64,000 nucleotides of DNA from Salinivirgaceae bacterium (GTDB lineage: Bacteria > Bacteroidota > Bacteroidia > Bacteroidales > SZUA-534). Under the pieces are notes generated by a model. The model was not told where the DNA came from. It did not search any database and worked only from the letters and a program-made list of their open reading frames with translations. The position numbers and the translations under genes are program-made. Below are positions 54,526 through 63,941 of the stretch, in pieces. How positions within the stretch are numbered: position 1 is the stretch's first letter; each line of letters begins with the position of its first letter. Location: contig JAGCNL010000016.1 of assembly GCA_017645945.1 (NCBI GenBank), positions 1 through 64,000 of the forward strand. The letters run 5' to 3'.

Positions 54526-55359
54526 TTATTTTCCAAGCATTTTGAGCAGGTCGGCAATTGCTGTTTCGAACTTGCAGCCGTACCAGTGGTTCGAGCCGTC
54601 TTGAGTGTTCTCGATGCACTTCACGGTGTAGTCGGCGGCAATTTTAGCCGAGTCGTAAGCAGGTTTGCCGTTCATCAGCGCGCCCACAAAAGCCGATGCG
54701 TAAACATCGCCTGTGCCGTGGCTGCCTTGCGCTATCTTCTTGTGTTCGTAATAGTTGTAATTGCCGTTCTCGTAAACCACCACGCCCGTTGTCTCTGGTT
54801 TGTAGCTGACGCCAGTAAGTATTACATTTTTAGAACCGTTTGCCACCAGTTTCTGCAGCAAATCCATAATGTAAGCCTTGTCGTACTCGGTTTTGTACTC
54901 GCTGCCAGTGATGAAGCACGCCTCGGTGATGTTCGGCAGAACATAATCGGCTTTTGCACAGAGTTTTGCCATTGCCTTCACAAACACGTCGTCGAAACCG
55001 TAGTAGAGTGTGCCGTTGTCAGCCATTGCAGGGTCGATGATGATTTTGGCGCCAGCCTCGAGCGTCGAGTTTATGATGCTGATAACGTAGTCGATTTGTT
55101 TTGTGCTGCCCAGATATCCAGTGTAGATGGCCTCAAATTTGATGCCCTCTTTGTTCCAGTGTTTTTCGATGAGCGGCATATCCTCGGTCAGGTCGCGGAA
55201 AGTGAAGCCTGTGAAGCCGCCAGTATGTGTCGACAGAACAGCCGACGGAAGAACTGCGGTTTCAACGCCGCAGGCTGATATGATTGGAAGCGCAACGGTC
55301 AGTGAGCACTGTCCGACGCACGAAATGTCTTGAATTGTGAGGATTCTTTTGTAACTCAT
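54526..55359 (-). CDS. pdxY: PdxY-like pyridoxal/pyridoxamine kinase
   Basis: The 277-residue ribokinase-family protein begins ILTIQDISCVGQCSLTVALP and has STHTGGFTGFTFRDLTEDM, the substrate loop YTGYLGST, the acidic IIDPAMADNGTLYYGF, the NITEACFITG segment and the anion-hole GSHGTGDVYASAFVGAL with the catalytic Asp. These fit pyridoxal/pyridoxamine kinases in B6 salvage. It is monocistronic, with a -7 element upstream on the minus strand and a terminator downstream. Confidence 0.9.
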   Translation of the reverse strand: MSYKRILTIQDISCVGQCSLTVALPIISACGVETAVLPSAVLSTHTGGFTGFTFRDLTEDMPLIEKHWNKEGIKFEAIYTGYLGSTKQIDYVISIINSTLEAGAKIIIDPAMADNGTLYYGFDDVFVKAMAKLCAKADYVLPNITEACFITGSEYKTEYDKAYIMDLLQKLVANGSKNVILTGVSYKPETTGVVVYENGNYNYYEHKKIAQGSHGTGDVYASAFVGALMNGKPAYDSAKIAADYTVKCIENTQDGSNHWYGCKFETAIADLLKMLGK

Positions 55360-55400
55360 AATCTGATAATTAAGTTTTTATAAATATTCTATTTCGGCGG

Positions 55401-55408
55401 CAAATATA
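55401..55408 (-). promoter_or_regulatory. -7 element for pdxY
   Basis: The minus strand reads TATATTTG (55408 to 55401), a full match, 42 bases upstream of the ATG at 55359. The -33 region lacks a clear TTTG. Confidence 0.5.
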
Positions 55409-55498
55409 CCTATTGGAATGATATGTTGCTAATACCATTTTATACGTATTTTGCGGTGTTTTATATGCTTAAAGCGTAGGCCTCTTTCGGCGTTTTTA

Positions 55499-55506
55499 TA
55501 CATTTG
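55499..55506 (+). promoter_or_regulatory. -7 element for the glycosyltransferase gene
   Basis: TACATTTG is a full consensus match 17 bases before the GTG start at 55523, implying a very short leader. Confidence 0.45.
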
Positions 55507-55522
55507 CTAAAAATAGAGCGAA

Positions 55523-56398
55523 GTGCTTTCGATTCTGATACCGACATATAATTGTGCTTGTAATCAGCTGGTTGCGGAGTTGTCGCGGCAAGCCGACTCA
55601 TTGCAGATTGCTTATGAGATTGTTGTGGTTGACGATGCTTCGACTGATGCTGCTATTGTGCAGAAAAACAGCCAAATAGCCAATATGCCCAATTGCCGTT
55701 TTGTTCGGCTTGACGAGAGAATTGATATTGCAAAGATGCGCAACCGATTGCTGCAAGAGGCTAAATATCAGTGGATTTTGTGTTTGGATGCCGATGTTTT
55801 TCCTGCTGATGCCAATTTCTTGAAACGTTACGCTGAAGCGATGGGGCAGGCGAGAGTGGTTTGTGGCGGATTGGCTTATAGAAGCGGCAACGGGCAGAAT
55901 GTCAATCCGTTGCGTTATAAATATGGTGTCAGTCACGAAGTGCTTACTTTGCAGCAGCGGACATCCAACCCTTATCAGAGTTTTAAAACATCTAACTATT
56001 TGATTGATAGTAAATTGGTGCAACAAATCCGCTTCGATGAAACCTTTGTGAATTATGGGCACGAGGACACTCTGTTTGGCGAGAAACTGCAACTTGCAGG
56101 AGAGCCGATTCTGCATATCCAAAATCCTGTTTATCACGATGATACCGACACCGCGGAGCAATTCCTTGCCAAAACTCGTCGTGGAATTGACAACCTGAAA
56201 GCTCACGCTGACGAATTACGAGGCTACAGCCAGTTGTTGCAGACTTACTGCAAGTTACAAAAACTACATTTGACAGGCATTGTTGCTTTCAAATTCCGTC
56301 TGTTGCGCCGTCTGCTTGAGCGCAACTTGTTGAGCAACAGACCATTGATGCCGTTTTTCGGCTTTTACAAGCTGGGATATTTGTGCACACTCGTTTAG
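55523..56398 (+). CDS. Family 2 glycosyltransferase
   Basis: The 291-residue GT-A enzyme has LSILIPTYNCACNQLV, the nucleotide-binding VVVDDASTDAAIV, the D-x-D region WILCLDADVFPADANFL and the acceptor-side NYGHEDTLFGEKLQLAG. The GTG start at 55523 is required, because the GT2 fold begins immediately (LSILIPTYN) and no in-frame ATG precedes it. No membrane helix is present. The sugar and acceptor are unknown; there is no polysaccharide cluster around it. Confidence 0.85.
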   Translation: MLSILIPTYNCACNQLVAELSRQADSLQIAYEIVVVDDASTDAAIVQKNSQIANMPNCRFVRLDERIDIAKMRNRLLQEAKYQWILCLDADVFPADANFLKRYAEAMGQARVVCGGLAYRSGNGQNVNPLRYKYGVSHEVLTLQQRTSNPYQSFKTSNYLIDSKLVQQIRFDETFVNYGHEDTLFGEKLQLAGEPILHIQNPVYHDDTDTAEQFLAKTRRGIDNLKAHADELRGYSQLLQTYCKLQKLHLTGIVAFKFRLLRRLLERNLLSNRPLMPFFGFYKLGYLCTLV

Positions 56399-56460
56399 AG
56401 AATGTCAGTGAATCGTCTAACTTTCGGCTGACAATTTTCGCTTTCTCTGTTTTTTCTGCC

Positions 56461-56468
56461 TACTTTTG
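56461..56468 (+). promoter_or_regulatory. -7 element for ribBA
   Basis: TACTTTTG is a full consensus match 21 bases before the ATG at 56490. There is no room for an FMN riboswitch in this short spacer. Confidence 0.45.
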
Positions 56469-56489
56469 CACATCTTAAAACAAGATGCA

Positions 56490-57722
56490 ATGGATAATGC
56501 CAATATAAAGCTGAACACGATTCCAGAAGCCATTGAGGCTATCAAACGTGGTGATTTTGTGATAGTTGTGGATGATGAAGACCGTGAGAATGAAGGCGAT
56601 TTCGTGATTGCCGCTGAAAAAATCACTCCAGAGAAAGTCAATTTTATGCTGAAAAATGGTCGCGGACTGCTCTGCGCGCCCATCACCATCGACCGTTGCG
56701 CCGAACTCGAACTTGGCCACATGGTTGATAACAACACATCGATTTTAGGCACGCCGTTCACAGTGTCAGTCGATAAGATAGAAGGCTGTACCACAGGTGT
56801 TTCCGCAGCCGACCGTGCCGCAACCATCAAGGCTTTGGCCGACCCTGAATCAAAGCCATCGACTTTTGCGCGTCCAGGACATATCAATCCGCTTTATGCT
56901 CAAAACAAGGGAGTTATCCGTCGTGCTGGCCATACCGAGGCTGCTGTCGATTTGGCCCGCCTTGCTGGACTTCATCCTGCAGCTGCGCTTATCGAGATTA
57001 TGAACGAGGACGGCACAATGGCAAGGATGGAACAGTTGCAAGAAATTGCTAAAGAGTTTAATCTCAATATAATAACTATCAAAGACCTGATTGCCTACCG
57101 TCTGAAGCAGGACACGCTCATCGAGCGCGGTCCAGAGGTGCATCTGCCGACTGCTTACGGCGATTTCCGTCTGATACCATTCCTTCAGAAGTCGAATAAC
57201 AAGGAGCACATCGCCTTGATTAAGGGCTCGTGGGGAAAAGACGAACCGATTCTAGTGCGAGTTCACTCATCGTGTATGACAGGCGACATTTTCGGTTCAA
57301 TGCGCTGTGAGTGCGGCGAGCAACTGCATAAGGCAATGCAAACCATTGATAAAGAGGGCAAAGGCGTCATTATCTACATGAATCAGGAAGGACGCGGTAT
57401 TGGTCTGATGGCCAAAATCAAAGCCTACGAGTTGCAGGAGCACGGCTACGATACAGTTGACGCCAACATCCACCTGGGTTTCGACGCTGATGAGCGCGAC
57501 TATGGGGTGGGGGCGAGCATTCTGCGCGAGTTGGGCGTGAGCAAGATGCGTCTGATGACTAACAACCCTGTGAAGCGCATCGGACTTGAGGCTTACGGGC
57601 TTGAAGTTGTTGAAAATGTGCCAATTGAGATTGAACCGAACAAGTACAACGAGTTCTATATGCGCACCAAAAAGGAGCGCATGGGGCACACCCTTCGACT
57701 GATACACTGCAACAACAAATAA
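56490..57722 (+). CDS. ribBA: Bifunctional DHBP synthase/GTP cyclohydrolase II RibBA
   Basis: The 410-residue protein combines two riboflavin-pathway activities. Residues 1-205 are 3,4-dihydroxy-2-butanone-4-phosphate synthase with the acidic [20 protein letters not shown] loop and [14 protein letters not shown]. Residues ~210-410 are GTP cyclohydrolase II with zinc ligands in [34 protein letters not shown] and [16 protein letters not shown]. Together they start both branches of riboflavin synthesis. ATG at 56490 is preferred to 56466, which would overlap the -7 element. Confidence 0.95.
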   Translation: MDNANIKLNTIPEAIEAIKRGDFVIVVDDEDRENEGDFVIAAEKITPEKVNFMLKNGRGLLCAPITIDRCAELELGHMVDNNTSILGTPFTVSVDKIEGCTTGVSAADRAATIKALADPESKPSTFARPGHINPLYAQNKGVIRRAGHTEAAVDLARLAGLHPAAALIEIMNEDGTMARMEQLQEIAKEFNLNIITIKDLIAYRLKQDTLIERGPEVHLPTAYGDFRLIPFLQKSNNKEHIALIKGSWGKDEPILVRVHSSCMTGDIFGSMRCECGEQLHKAMQTIDKEGKGVIIYMNQEGRGIGLMAKIKAYELQEHGYDTVDANIHLGFDADERDYGVGASILRELGVSKMRLMTNNPVKRIGLEAYGLEVVENVPIEIEPNKYNEFYMRTKKERMGHTLRLIHCNNK

Positions 57723-57732
57723 CATTGGCGCG

Positions 57733-58341
57733 ATGAAAACCGTTTGCGTGTTCTGCGCGTCGAATTTAGGAGCGAACATTGTATATCAGAATGTTGCAGC
57801 CGAATTCGGCTCGTTGCTTGCCGCGCGCGGATTGGATTTGGTTTACGGCGGCGCCAACGTTGGGCTTATGCGCTGCGTTGCCGAGGCTGCAATGGCAGGT
57901 GGTTCCAAGGTGGCGGGAGTTATCACTGAATTTTTGGCGGGCCGAGAGTTGGCACAAACGGGATTGGAGCAAATGATTGTCGTCAGTTCAATGCCAGAGC
58001 GTAAGGCCACAATGGAGCGCATTTCCGATGGATTCGTGGTTTTGCCTGGCGGTTTTGGAACTATGGACGAGATGTTCGAGATTCTGTCGGGCGGGCAGTT
58101 GGGTTTCCACAAAAAGCCGCTTGTAGTGCTGAATATCAATGGTTTCTACAATCACTTGAAGGCGCAACTCGAGTTTATGGTCAATGAGAAGATGCTTTTG
58201 CCGCAGCACGCCGCAATGGTGCAGTTTGCCGACACACCTGCCGAAGCTATCGATAAATTGTTTGGTTATCAAGCACCTGTAGTCGGCAAGTGGATTGATG
58301 ACATCCGGCGCGATAACGGGCACAAGGTTTCAGAAGGGTAA
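57733..58341 (+). CDS. LOG-family protein (nucleoside 5'-monophosphate phosphoribohydrolase-like)
   Basis: The 202-residue protein has the Rossmann start VCVFCASNLGANIVY, the GLDLVYGGANVGLMRCVAEAAMAGG segment, MPERKATM and the LOG signature LPGGFGTMDEMFEIL (PGGxGTxxE). Family members cleave ribose-5'-phosphate from cytokinin nucleotides or other purine nucleotides; the bacterial role is generally uncertain. It starts ten bases after ribBA and probably shares its transcript. Confidence 0.9.
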   Translation: MKTVCVFCASNLGANIVYQNVAAEFGSLLAARGLDLVYGGANVGLMRCVAEAAMAGGSKVAGVITEFLAGRELAQTGLEQMIVVSSMPERKATMERISDGFVVLPGGFGTMDEMFEILSGGQLGFHKKPLVVLNINGFYNHLKAQLEFMVNEKMLLPQHAAMVQFADTPAEAIDKLFGYQAPVVGKWIDDIRRDNGHKVSEG

Positions 58342-58356
58342 AATATATTCATGAAA

Positions 58357-58404
58357 AACAAAAAACGCCGGAACGCACATTGTCGTGAATTCCGGCGTTT
58401 TTTT
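58357..58404. terminator. Bidirectional terminator between LOG and the lipoprotein gene
   Basis: CGCCGGAA (58366-58373) pairs perfectly with TTCCGGCG (58390-58397), extended by A and T runs on both sides, with a 16-base loop containing CAC/GTG. It serves both converging genes. Confidence 0.85.
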
Positions 58405-58420
58405 ATCGTTGAAAGACAAG

Positions 58421-59584
58421 TTAATCGGCGTAAATAAGTGTGTAGTAATAGGTGCGGTTCATATCATACAGGCATTCTGTATATGTTACTTTATTTCTGT
58501 CATATACATAATCTTTCCTTTCCTCGTTTAATTGTCCGTTGCTGTAGAGTTTATAGGATGTTTCATTACCGTTATCATCATAGGTGAATTCACTTTTTGT
58601 CGTGTTGCCATTTTCCGAATTTTCGCGTGTTAGGATTTTCCCCGAATTTGAATAAACTGTTTTTGTAGAAGACGTTTGTTCTAAATCACCATTGTCTGAA
58701 TATTTATTAGTAACCCGAGTTTCAATGTTGCCTTCAGTGATGTGTTTCTCTGTTAGTTTTCCGTTCTCATAGTTTTCGTATAAAGTTTCTTCACCACTGT
58801 TGTCATAACTGTATTTTGTTTCTGTGGAATAGATAGAACCATCCTCTTTCGTGTATGTGTGTTTCGATGATTTCAGTTGTCCCGATTCCGTATATATTTT
58901 TTCACCGATAAATTTCCCGTAAAAACTGTCTTCGCCAACAATATTTATTGTATTACCTGCGGATGTAATAGTTTCTTTTCTTTTTCTAATAATTCGATTT
59001 TCTTCAGTATCGGTATATTCATAGGTGTGTTCATATCCAGTCTTTTTGCCTTGTTCATTGTATTTGTATTCCCATTTTTCTGTTATTTTACTTTCATCAG
59101 TAATGATTTCATATTCAAACTTGTCACCGAACTCGTTGTATTTGTATTTTTCAATTCTAGAATTAGTAATACCATTAGAACGCTCGTCTTTGTATTCCGT
59201 AAATATTATTCTTCCTTCCTCATCGTACTTAATTGAATAATTTTGGGTATATGCAACCTCACCCATTTGTGTAAATATCTGTGAACGTTCGGAGTTTCGC
59301 CCTTTTTCGTCATATATATATACATATTCAGTCTTTCCGTTATAGTACAATCCGCCATCAATCAATTCTGTTTCATTTTTCTCGGTTACGATACCTTTCT
59401 CATCATATTTGTATTCGGTTTTATTTTGATGTAAAACCCCGTCTTCGGTGTATTCACTTGATTTCGACAGCAATTTCCCGTATTTGTAGTTAGGGGTTAA
59501 ATCGTCTTCGTTTTTTTCGCAACCACTGAATAGAAACGCAGCCGTAAGGCAGGCTGCAAAGCCTAATTTTAATTGTGTTTTCAT
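58421..59584 (-). CDS. Lipoprotein with YD/RHS-like tandem repeats
   Basis: The 387-residue protein has a lipobox FSGC (Cys near residue 22). The rest is a chain of ~20-residue beta-hairpin-like repeats with Y-x-Y-[DN]-x-x-G: TEYKYDEKGIVTEKNETEL, YVYIYDEKGRNSE, YSIKYDEEGRIIFTEYKD, WEYKYNEQGKKTGYEH, TKYSYDNSGEETLYENYENG, SEFTYDDNGNETSYKLYSNG. These resemble RHS/YD-type repeats found in surface lipoproteins of Bacteroidetes. There is no toxin domain at either end. Function is unknown. Confidence 0.75.
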   Translation of the reverse strand: MKTQLKLGFAACLTAAFLFSGCEKNEDDLTPNYKYGKLLSKSSEYTEDGVLHQNKTEYKYDEKGIVTEKNETELIDGGLYYNGKTEYVYIYDEKGRNSERSQIFTQMGEVAYTQNYSIKYDEEGRIIFTEYKDERSNGITNSRIEKYKYNEFGDKFEYEIITDESKITEKWEYKYNEQGKKTGYEHTYEYTDTEENRIIRKRKETITSAGNTINIVGEDSFYGKFIGEKIYTESGQLKSSKHTYTKEDGSIYSTETKYSYDNSGEETLYENYENGKLTEKHITEGNIETRVTNKYSDNGDLEQTSSTKTVYSNSGKILTRENSENGNTTKSEFTYDDNGNETSYKLYSNGQLNEERKDYVYDRNKVTYTECLYDMNRTYYYTLIYAD

Positions 59585-59631
59585 AACCGATTAAAGTTTT
59601 AATTATTAATTGTTTATTGTATTTCTAATGA

Positions 59632-59661
59632 GCAAGGAGCTTTGACTGGCCTTGCTTTTTT
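59632..59661 (+). terminator. Terminator-like hairpin without an upstream plus-strand gene
   Basis: GCAAGG (59632-59637) pairs with CCTTGC (59650-59655), a 12-base loop and six Ts follow. On the plus strand no gene precedes it; it lies upstream of the minus-strand lipoprotein gene. Confidence 0.4.
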
Positions 59662-59797
59662 AGATATGCTAATTTAATGATTGTGCTGTTTATGTCAAAT
59701 AGATATTGATTATTTGTTAGTTTTTCTCCTCACAATAGTCAATAATAGCACTTTCGAATATTCAATCATTCACGCATTCAATTAATCAATCCTTGTT

Positions 59798-60457
59798 TCA
59801 GTCCCTCATATCAATGACCTCAACGCCAGGGTACTTTTTCACGTCGAAATTGAGTTGCGATTCGTCAATTTTCTGATTGACATCGAATTTCGGAAGCGTA
59901 AGAGTGTAGCGAGTGCCGTCTTTCTGAAAACATTTTATTTGATAAAGATTGTAATCTTGTGTGAACCAATACCTTATCTTGAAATACGGTTTTTTGATGT
60001 TTTCAGGAGCAAGTTCCACAACAAGCATCGTCTTGCCATCGATTGTCTCGTCATCGTTCATCAGATATTTGAATCCGTCGCGGTAAATTGTGTAGAGCGA
60101 CGTCGGGTCCGACAAGAATTTCTCTTCTGGGGCATCATCGGCGGAAATCTCAATCGGGGAGATGGTAACTTCATTGCTTTCAGTAAGATAAACCCAACGG
60201 CACTTGCCGTCGCAGAACGTTGTGGTTTGGTCAACATCCATTCTGAATTTGTTGCCTTTGATTATCAGTTTGCCGCTATAGTTTTCGCTTTTTTCTTCGG
60301 CAAGATTCTCGAACAGATAGTCGAAATCGATGCTTATGTTCTTGTACGACTGTACTTTATTTGCAGCTTTGTCGAGCAGTTTTTTTGCTTCTGGGTCTTT
60401 CTGCGCAAAGCAGTTTGCAGTGGCCAGAGCCAATAATATGAGAAGAGTCTTTTTCAT
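59798..60457 (-). CDS. lolA: LolA-like periplasmic lipoprotein carrier
   Basis: The 219-residue protein has a signal peptide (TLLILLALATANCFAQ). LolA-fold features include LLDKAANKVQSYKNISIDFDYLFENL at the start, GKLIIKGNKFRMDV, the turn FCDGKCRWVYLTESNEVTI, and the late strands NLYQIKCFQKDGTRYTLTLPKFDVNQKI with FDVKKYPGVEVID at the end. LolA shuttles lipoproteins across the periplasm to the outer membrane. The ATG at 60457 lies five bases after the ftsK stop (60463), an adjacency I recall in Bacteroidetes. Confidence 0.88.
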   Translation of the reverse strand: MKKTLLILLALATANCFAQKDPEAKKLLDKAANKVQSYKNISIDFDYLFENLAEEKSENYSGKLIIKGNKFRMDVDQTTTFCDGKCRWVYLTESNEVTISPIEISADDAPEEKFLSDPTSLYTIYRDGFKYLMNDDETIDGKTMLVVELAPENIKKPYFKIRYWFTQDYNLYQIKCFQKDGTRYTLTLPKFDVNQKIDESQLNFDVKKYPGVEVIDMRD

Positions 60458-60462
60458 TTTCG

Positions 60463-63063
60463 TCAACGTAAGGTTTCCAATAATCGGTCAAGGCTCATTT
60501 CGTCGGGGATGAGCACGTCGCGTGCCTTACTGCCTTGATACGGGCCGACGATTCCGGCGGCTTCCAATTGGTCCATTATGCGGCCCGCGCGGTTGTATCC
60601 TATCGAGAACTTTCTCTGTATCAGCGATGTAGAGCCTTGTTGGTTTATCACAATTATTCGTGCGGCTTCTTCAAACATTGAGTCACGTTTCGACAAATCA
60701 ACATCTTCCAATCCGCTGCCATCACCGCCGCCTTCGGGCGTGTATTCGGGCAGTTCGTATGCGCCGGTGTAACTCTGCTGCTGCTCAATGTGTTGCATTA
60801 TCTTCTCAAGTTCGGGCGTATCAACAAATGCGCATTGTACACGTGTCATTTCGCTGCCGCCCATTGCAATCAGCATATCGCCTCGGCCAATAAGTTGGTT
60901 GGCGCCCGGTGCGTCGAGAATGGTGCGTGAGTCAATCATACTCATCACTTTGAAAGCGATTCGTGCCGGGAAGTTGGCCTTAATCAAACCGGTAATAACG
61001 TTTGTTGTAGGTCTTTGCGTGGCTACAATCAGGTGGATGCCGATGGCACGCGCCAACTGCGCCAGACGGGCAATCGGTAACTCAACCTCTTTGCCGGCGG
61101 TCATAATCAAATCGGCAAACTCGTCGATAACCACCACAATATAAGGTAGATATCGATGTCCTTTTTCAGGGTTCAAGTGCCGGTTGATGAATTTCTCGTT
61201 GTACTCTTTAATGTTGCGGCAAGATGCATTTTTCAGTAGGTCATAACGGGCATCCATCTCGATGCAAAGCGACTGCATTGTGTTTACAACCTTCTGAGTA
61301 TCAGTAATAATGGCATCTTCGGCATCGGGCAGTTTTGCCAAGAAATATTTCTCGAGCGCCTTGTAAAGCGTAAGTTCCACTTTCTTCGGGTCCACCAGCA
61401 CAAGTTTCAGTTGAGCAGGGTGCTTCTTGTAGAGTAGCGACGTCAGTATCGCGTTCAGTCCCACTGATTTACCTTGACCGGTTGCACCAGCTACGAGTAG
61501 GTGAGGGGCTTTCGTCAGGTCGAAAGTAAACGTTTCGTTGGTGATGGTTTTGCCAATGGCCACCGGCAGGTCGAATTTCGATTCTTGGAATTTCTTCGAC
61601 GCAAGCACTGTGCGCATAGCCACAGTTTGTTTCTTCTCGTTAGGAACCTCAATACCAATGGTTCCGCGCCCCGGAATTGGTGCGATGATACGGATTCCAA
61701 GCGCCGCAAGGCTCAGCGCGATGTCGTCGCCCAAACTCTTGATTTTCGAAATTCTGTAGCCCTTTGCAGGAACAATCTCGTAGAGCGTCACGGTCGGGCC
61801 AACGGTGGCGTTTATCTTATCAATCTGTACTTTATAGTCGTTCAGAGTTTCAACAATCTTGTTTTTGTTGGCAATCAGTTCCTCTTCGGTTACCGATGTG
61901 TTGTTCTGTTCGTAGTCGTTTAGCAGGTCAAGGCCCGGCAGACGGTAGTTTTCAAGGTCGCGAGTAGGGTCGTACGGGCCTTCTTCTTCGATGTCAGTCT
62001 TGGTTTTCTTCAGTGTTTCTTCCTCGTTTGTGATAACATTAATTTCAACGTCGCCATTAGGGGCATTATCAGTATTTTCGCCCGACTGAATCTCGTCGTT
62101 GTTCTGTGTGGGGTTGGTGACAATGAAATTGCCTTGTTCGCCAATTAAGTTGTTGTTATCGATCGAGTTATCGTTGTTGTTGTCAATCAACTGCGATTCA
62201 ACCTCGCCGAGATTGTTGCTCAAATCGTCGCCGTTATCCGAATTGTCGAAAGTTGCTGTTGTTTTAATCTCGAATTTCAGAAGGTCCTTGTCGTTATTCA
62301 CAAAAGGAATGTCATCGTTTTCGTCTCCTTCGGGTTGTTCGCTTTCGTCTTCTGATGTCTCAACTTCGGTCGCTTCAGTATCGATGTATTCGGTATCTTC
62401 TTCATTTTTAGCTGTTTCGACAGAATCTTCCTGTTCCGATGATGGCGGCAGTTCCTTGTCGGTCACTTTCGGGCGAATGAGTTCTTTCACGAAGGTGCGG
62501 CATCGGGCAACGAAACTGTCGAATGTGAATGACAGAATGGCGAACAAGCAGGTAATCAGTACAATACCTGTGCCGAGTTTGCCAATCACGGCGTTCATCC
62601 ATTCGCTTACAAAATAACCGTGTGCGCCACCAGGAGTGAACGCTGCGTGATGGAACACATAACCCAGCGCAATCGACCCCCAAATGGAATAGATAATCGA
62701 CAACTTGATGGTTTTGCCGACTGGTAATGTCTTGATATTAAATAGTTTGAAAATGAGAACTGCCAGAATGACAATCAGCGCGAACGACGGCAGTCCGATC
62801 CATCGGTACATGAAACGGTGAGCCAGAAAGGCGCCGAAAGTGCCCGTCCAGTTGCTGGCAACAATGTTGGGGTTGAAAAATAGTTTGCTGGCTGGGACAT
62901 CGAGTGTGCTTTGGTCGATGCGCCAGGTGAACAGATACGAAATGAAGGCGAAGGCCATGTAAACCGTGAACGCAGTGAGGCAGACACCAACAATGGTGCG
63001 CCGACGAACGGTCACGCTCACGTCTATATCATCAACAGTATTGTTGTTCTTTTTCTTTGCCAT
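60463..63063 (-). CDS. ftsK: FtsK/SpoIIIE-type DNA translocase
   Basis: The 866-residue protein has an N-terminal membrane domain with four to five helices (~residues 25-195). A long acidic Asn/Asp/Glu-rich linker (~220-375) is followed by the alpha/beta motor domains with Walker A VAGATGQGKSVGLNAIL (~residue 525), Walker B YIVVVIDEFADLIM, and the conserved HLIVATQRPTTNVITGLIKANFPARIAFKV. The C-terminal winged-helix gamma domain (ARIIVINQQGSTSLIQRKFSIGYNRAGRIMDQLE) reads KOPS-like sites. It moves chromosome dimers to dif for XerCD at the septum. Confidence 0.95.
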   Translation of the reverse strand: MAKKKNNNTVDDIDVSVTVRRRTIVGVCLTAFTVYMAFAFISYLFTWRIDQSTLDVPASKLFFNPNIVASNWTGTFGAFLAHRFMYRWIGLPSFALIVILAVLIFKLFNIKTLPVGKTIKLSIIYSIWGSIALGYVFHHAAFTPGGAHGYFVSEWMNAVIGKLGTGIVLITCLFAILSFTFDSFVARCRTFVKELIRPKVTDKELPPSSEQEDSVETAKNEEDTEYIDTEATEVETSEDESEQPEGDENDDIPFVNNDKDLLKFEIKTTATFDNSDNGDDLSNNLGEVESQLIDNNNDNSIDNNNLIGEQGNFIVTNPTQNNDEIQSGENTDNAPNGDVEINVITNEEETLKKTKTDIEEEGPYDPTRDLENYRLPGLDLLNDYEQNNTSVTEEELIANKNKIVETLNDYKVQIDKINATVGPTVTLYEIVPAKGYRISKIKSLGDDIALSLAALGIRIIAPIPGRGTIGIEVPNEKKQTVAMRTVLASKKFQESKFDLPVAIGKTITNETFTFDLTKAPHLLVAGATGQGKSVGLNAILTSLLYKKHPAQLKLVLVDPKKVELTLYKALEKYFLAKLPDAEDAIITDTQKVVNTMQSLCIEMDARYDLLKNASCRNIKEYNEKFINRHLNPEKGHRYLPYIVVVIDEFADLIMTAGKEVELPIARLAQLARAIGIHLIVATQRPTTNVITGLIKANFPARIAFKVMSMIDSRTILDAPGANQLIGRGDMLIAMGGSEMTRVQCAFVDTPELEKIMQHIEQQQSYTGAYELPEYTPEGGGDGSGLEDVDLSKRDSMFEEAARIIVINQQGSTSLIQRKFSIGYNRAGRIMDQLEAAGIVGPYQGSKARDVLIPDEMSLDRLLETLR

Positions 63064-63102
63064 AGTAGTAAATTGTAGGATTGAAACGAAAAAAAGGCAA
63101 GA

Positions 63103-63810
63103 TTATTTGCCTATTCCATTGAAAATTTCATCCATTTGCGACCGCTCAACGCGCTCGTAACCTTCAGGAATTTCAAATGTCTTGTTCGATATTTTTTCGT
63201 TAATGAATTCAATCGCTTCAAGCTGCATCGGGATGCCGTTCATCGAAAGTCTGAATTCCATTGGCATTCCGGGGATTTTGTCGAGAGGTGTGTTTGCTGT
63301 GGCGTTGCTGATTTTGATGTCGGTGGTGTAGAACACGTCGAACGTGGTTGAGTCGCCGATGCTCACGCTTGCGTGGTTGCAGTGGAACCCGATCATGTCT
63401 TTTTCAGTATCGTCAAATTCGATTTGCAGATTGTCCGGACGGTTCATTCCATAGTAGCCTTCTTCTGATGTTGAGACGTATAAATATCTCTTGTTCAGAA
63501 TTTTGAGTAGGGTATAGGCTTGGTCCTTGCCATCTTTGATGAATGCCGACCTAAATATTCCTAACCATCCTTCCATTTCAAGAATCACCTTTTCGTTTTT
63601 GAAGTGCATCACAATTGTTGAAGGCAGCAGACCAATAATCGGATTCTCCTTTTCTGTCTGCAAATAGGTGATTTTGAACTTTACTGAGCCCTCGCTTATG
63701 CTTCCGTGACGCCCCTTTTCAGCGCATCCGCAGAGTATTGCGAAACACAATAAAGCCATGGCACACAAGTGCTTACAATGTCTGAGAATATTGTTGCGTT
63801 TGTTGTCCAA
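63103..63810 (-). CDS. Lipoprotein of unknown function upstream of ftsK
   Basis: The 235-residue protein has a lipobox LCGC (Cys near residue 29) after a long basic n-region (MDNKRNNILRHCKHL). The body is beta-rich (KFKITYLQTEKENPIIGLLP, STIVMHFKNEKVILEMEG, LLKILNKRYLYVSTS) and weakly resembles DUF4412-type proteins. It is 39 bases upstream of ftsK on the same strand, and a TACCTTTA -7-like site on the minus strand (63840-63833) precedes it. Function is not inferable. Confidence 0.65.
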   Translation of the reverse strand: MDNKRNNILRHCKHLCAMALLCFAILCGCAEKGRHGSISEGSVKFKITYLQTEKENPIIGLLPSTIVMHFKNEKVILEMEGWLGIFRSAFIKDGKDQAYTLLKILNKRYLYVSTSEEGYYGMNRPDNLQIEFDDTEKDMIGFHCNHASVSIGDSTTFDVFYTTDIKISNATANTPLDKIPGMPMEFRLSMNGIPMQLEAIEFINEKISNKTFEIPEGYERVERSQMDEIFNGIGK

Positions 63811-63882
63811 GATTCTATTTTTTCAGTTGTGGTAAAGGTACTTATTATCGGTTAAAAACCGAGTCTCAAGTCGATTTTTTTA

Positions 63883-63919
63883 CAAAAAAAATTCCCGCCA
63901 AATGCAATCGTTTGACGGG
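63883..63919 (-). terminator. Terminator of the edge gene
   Basis: CCCGCCAAA (63894-63902) pairs with TTTGACGGG (63911-63919), one mismatch, 8-base loop. On the minus strand it is followed by a T-run (63890-63884), 23 bases after the stop of the gene running in from the right edge. Confidence 0.75.
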
Positions 63920-63941
63920 CATTATTTTCGGTTGGAATTTA

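Noticed and set aside
59855-60436. Open frame of 193 codons opposite lolA
   Set aside because: Its composition (Phe/Val/Ile-rich shadow) and lack of motifs contrast with the clear LolA pattern on the minus strand.
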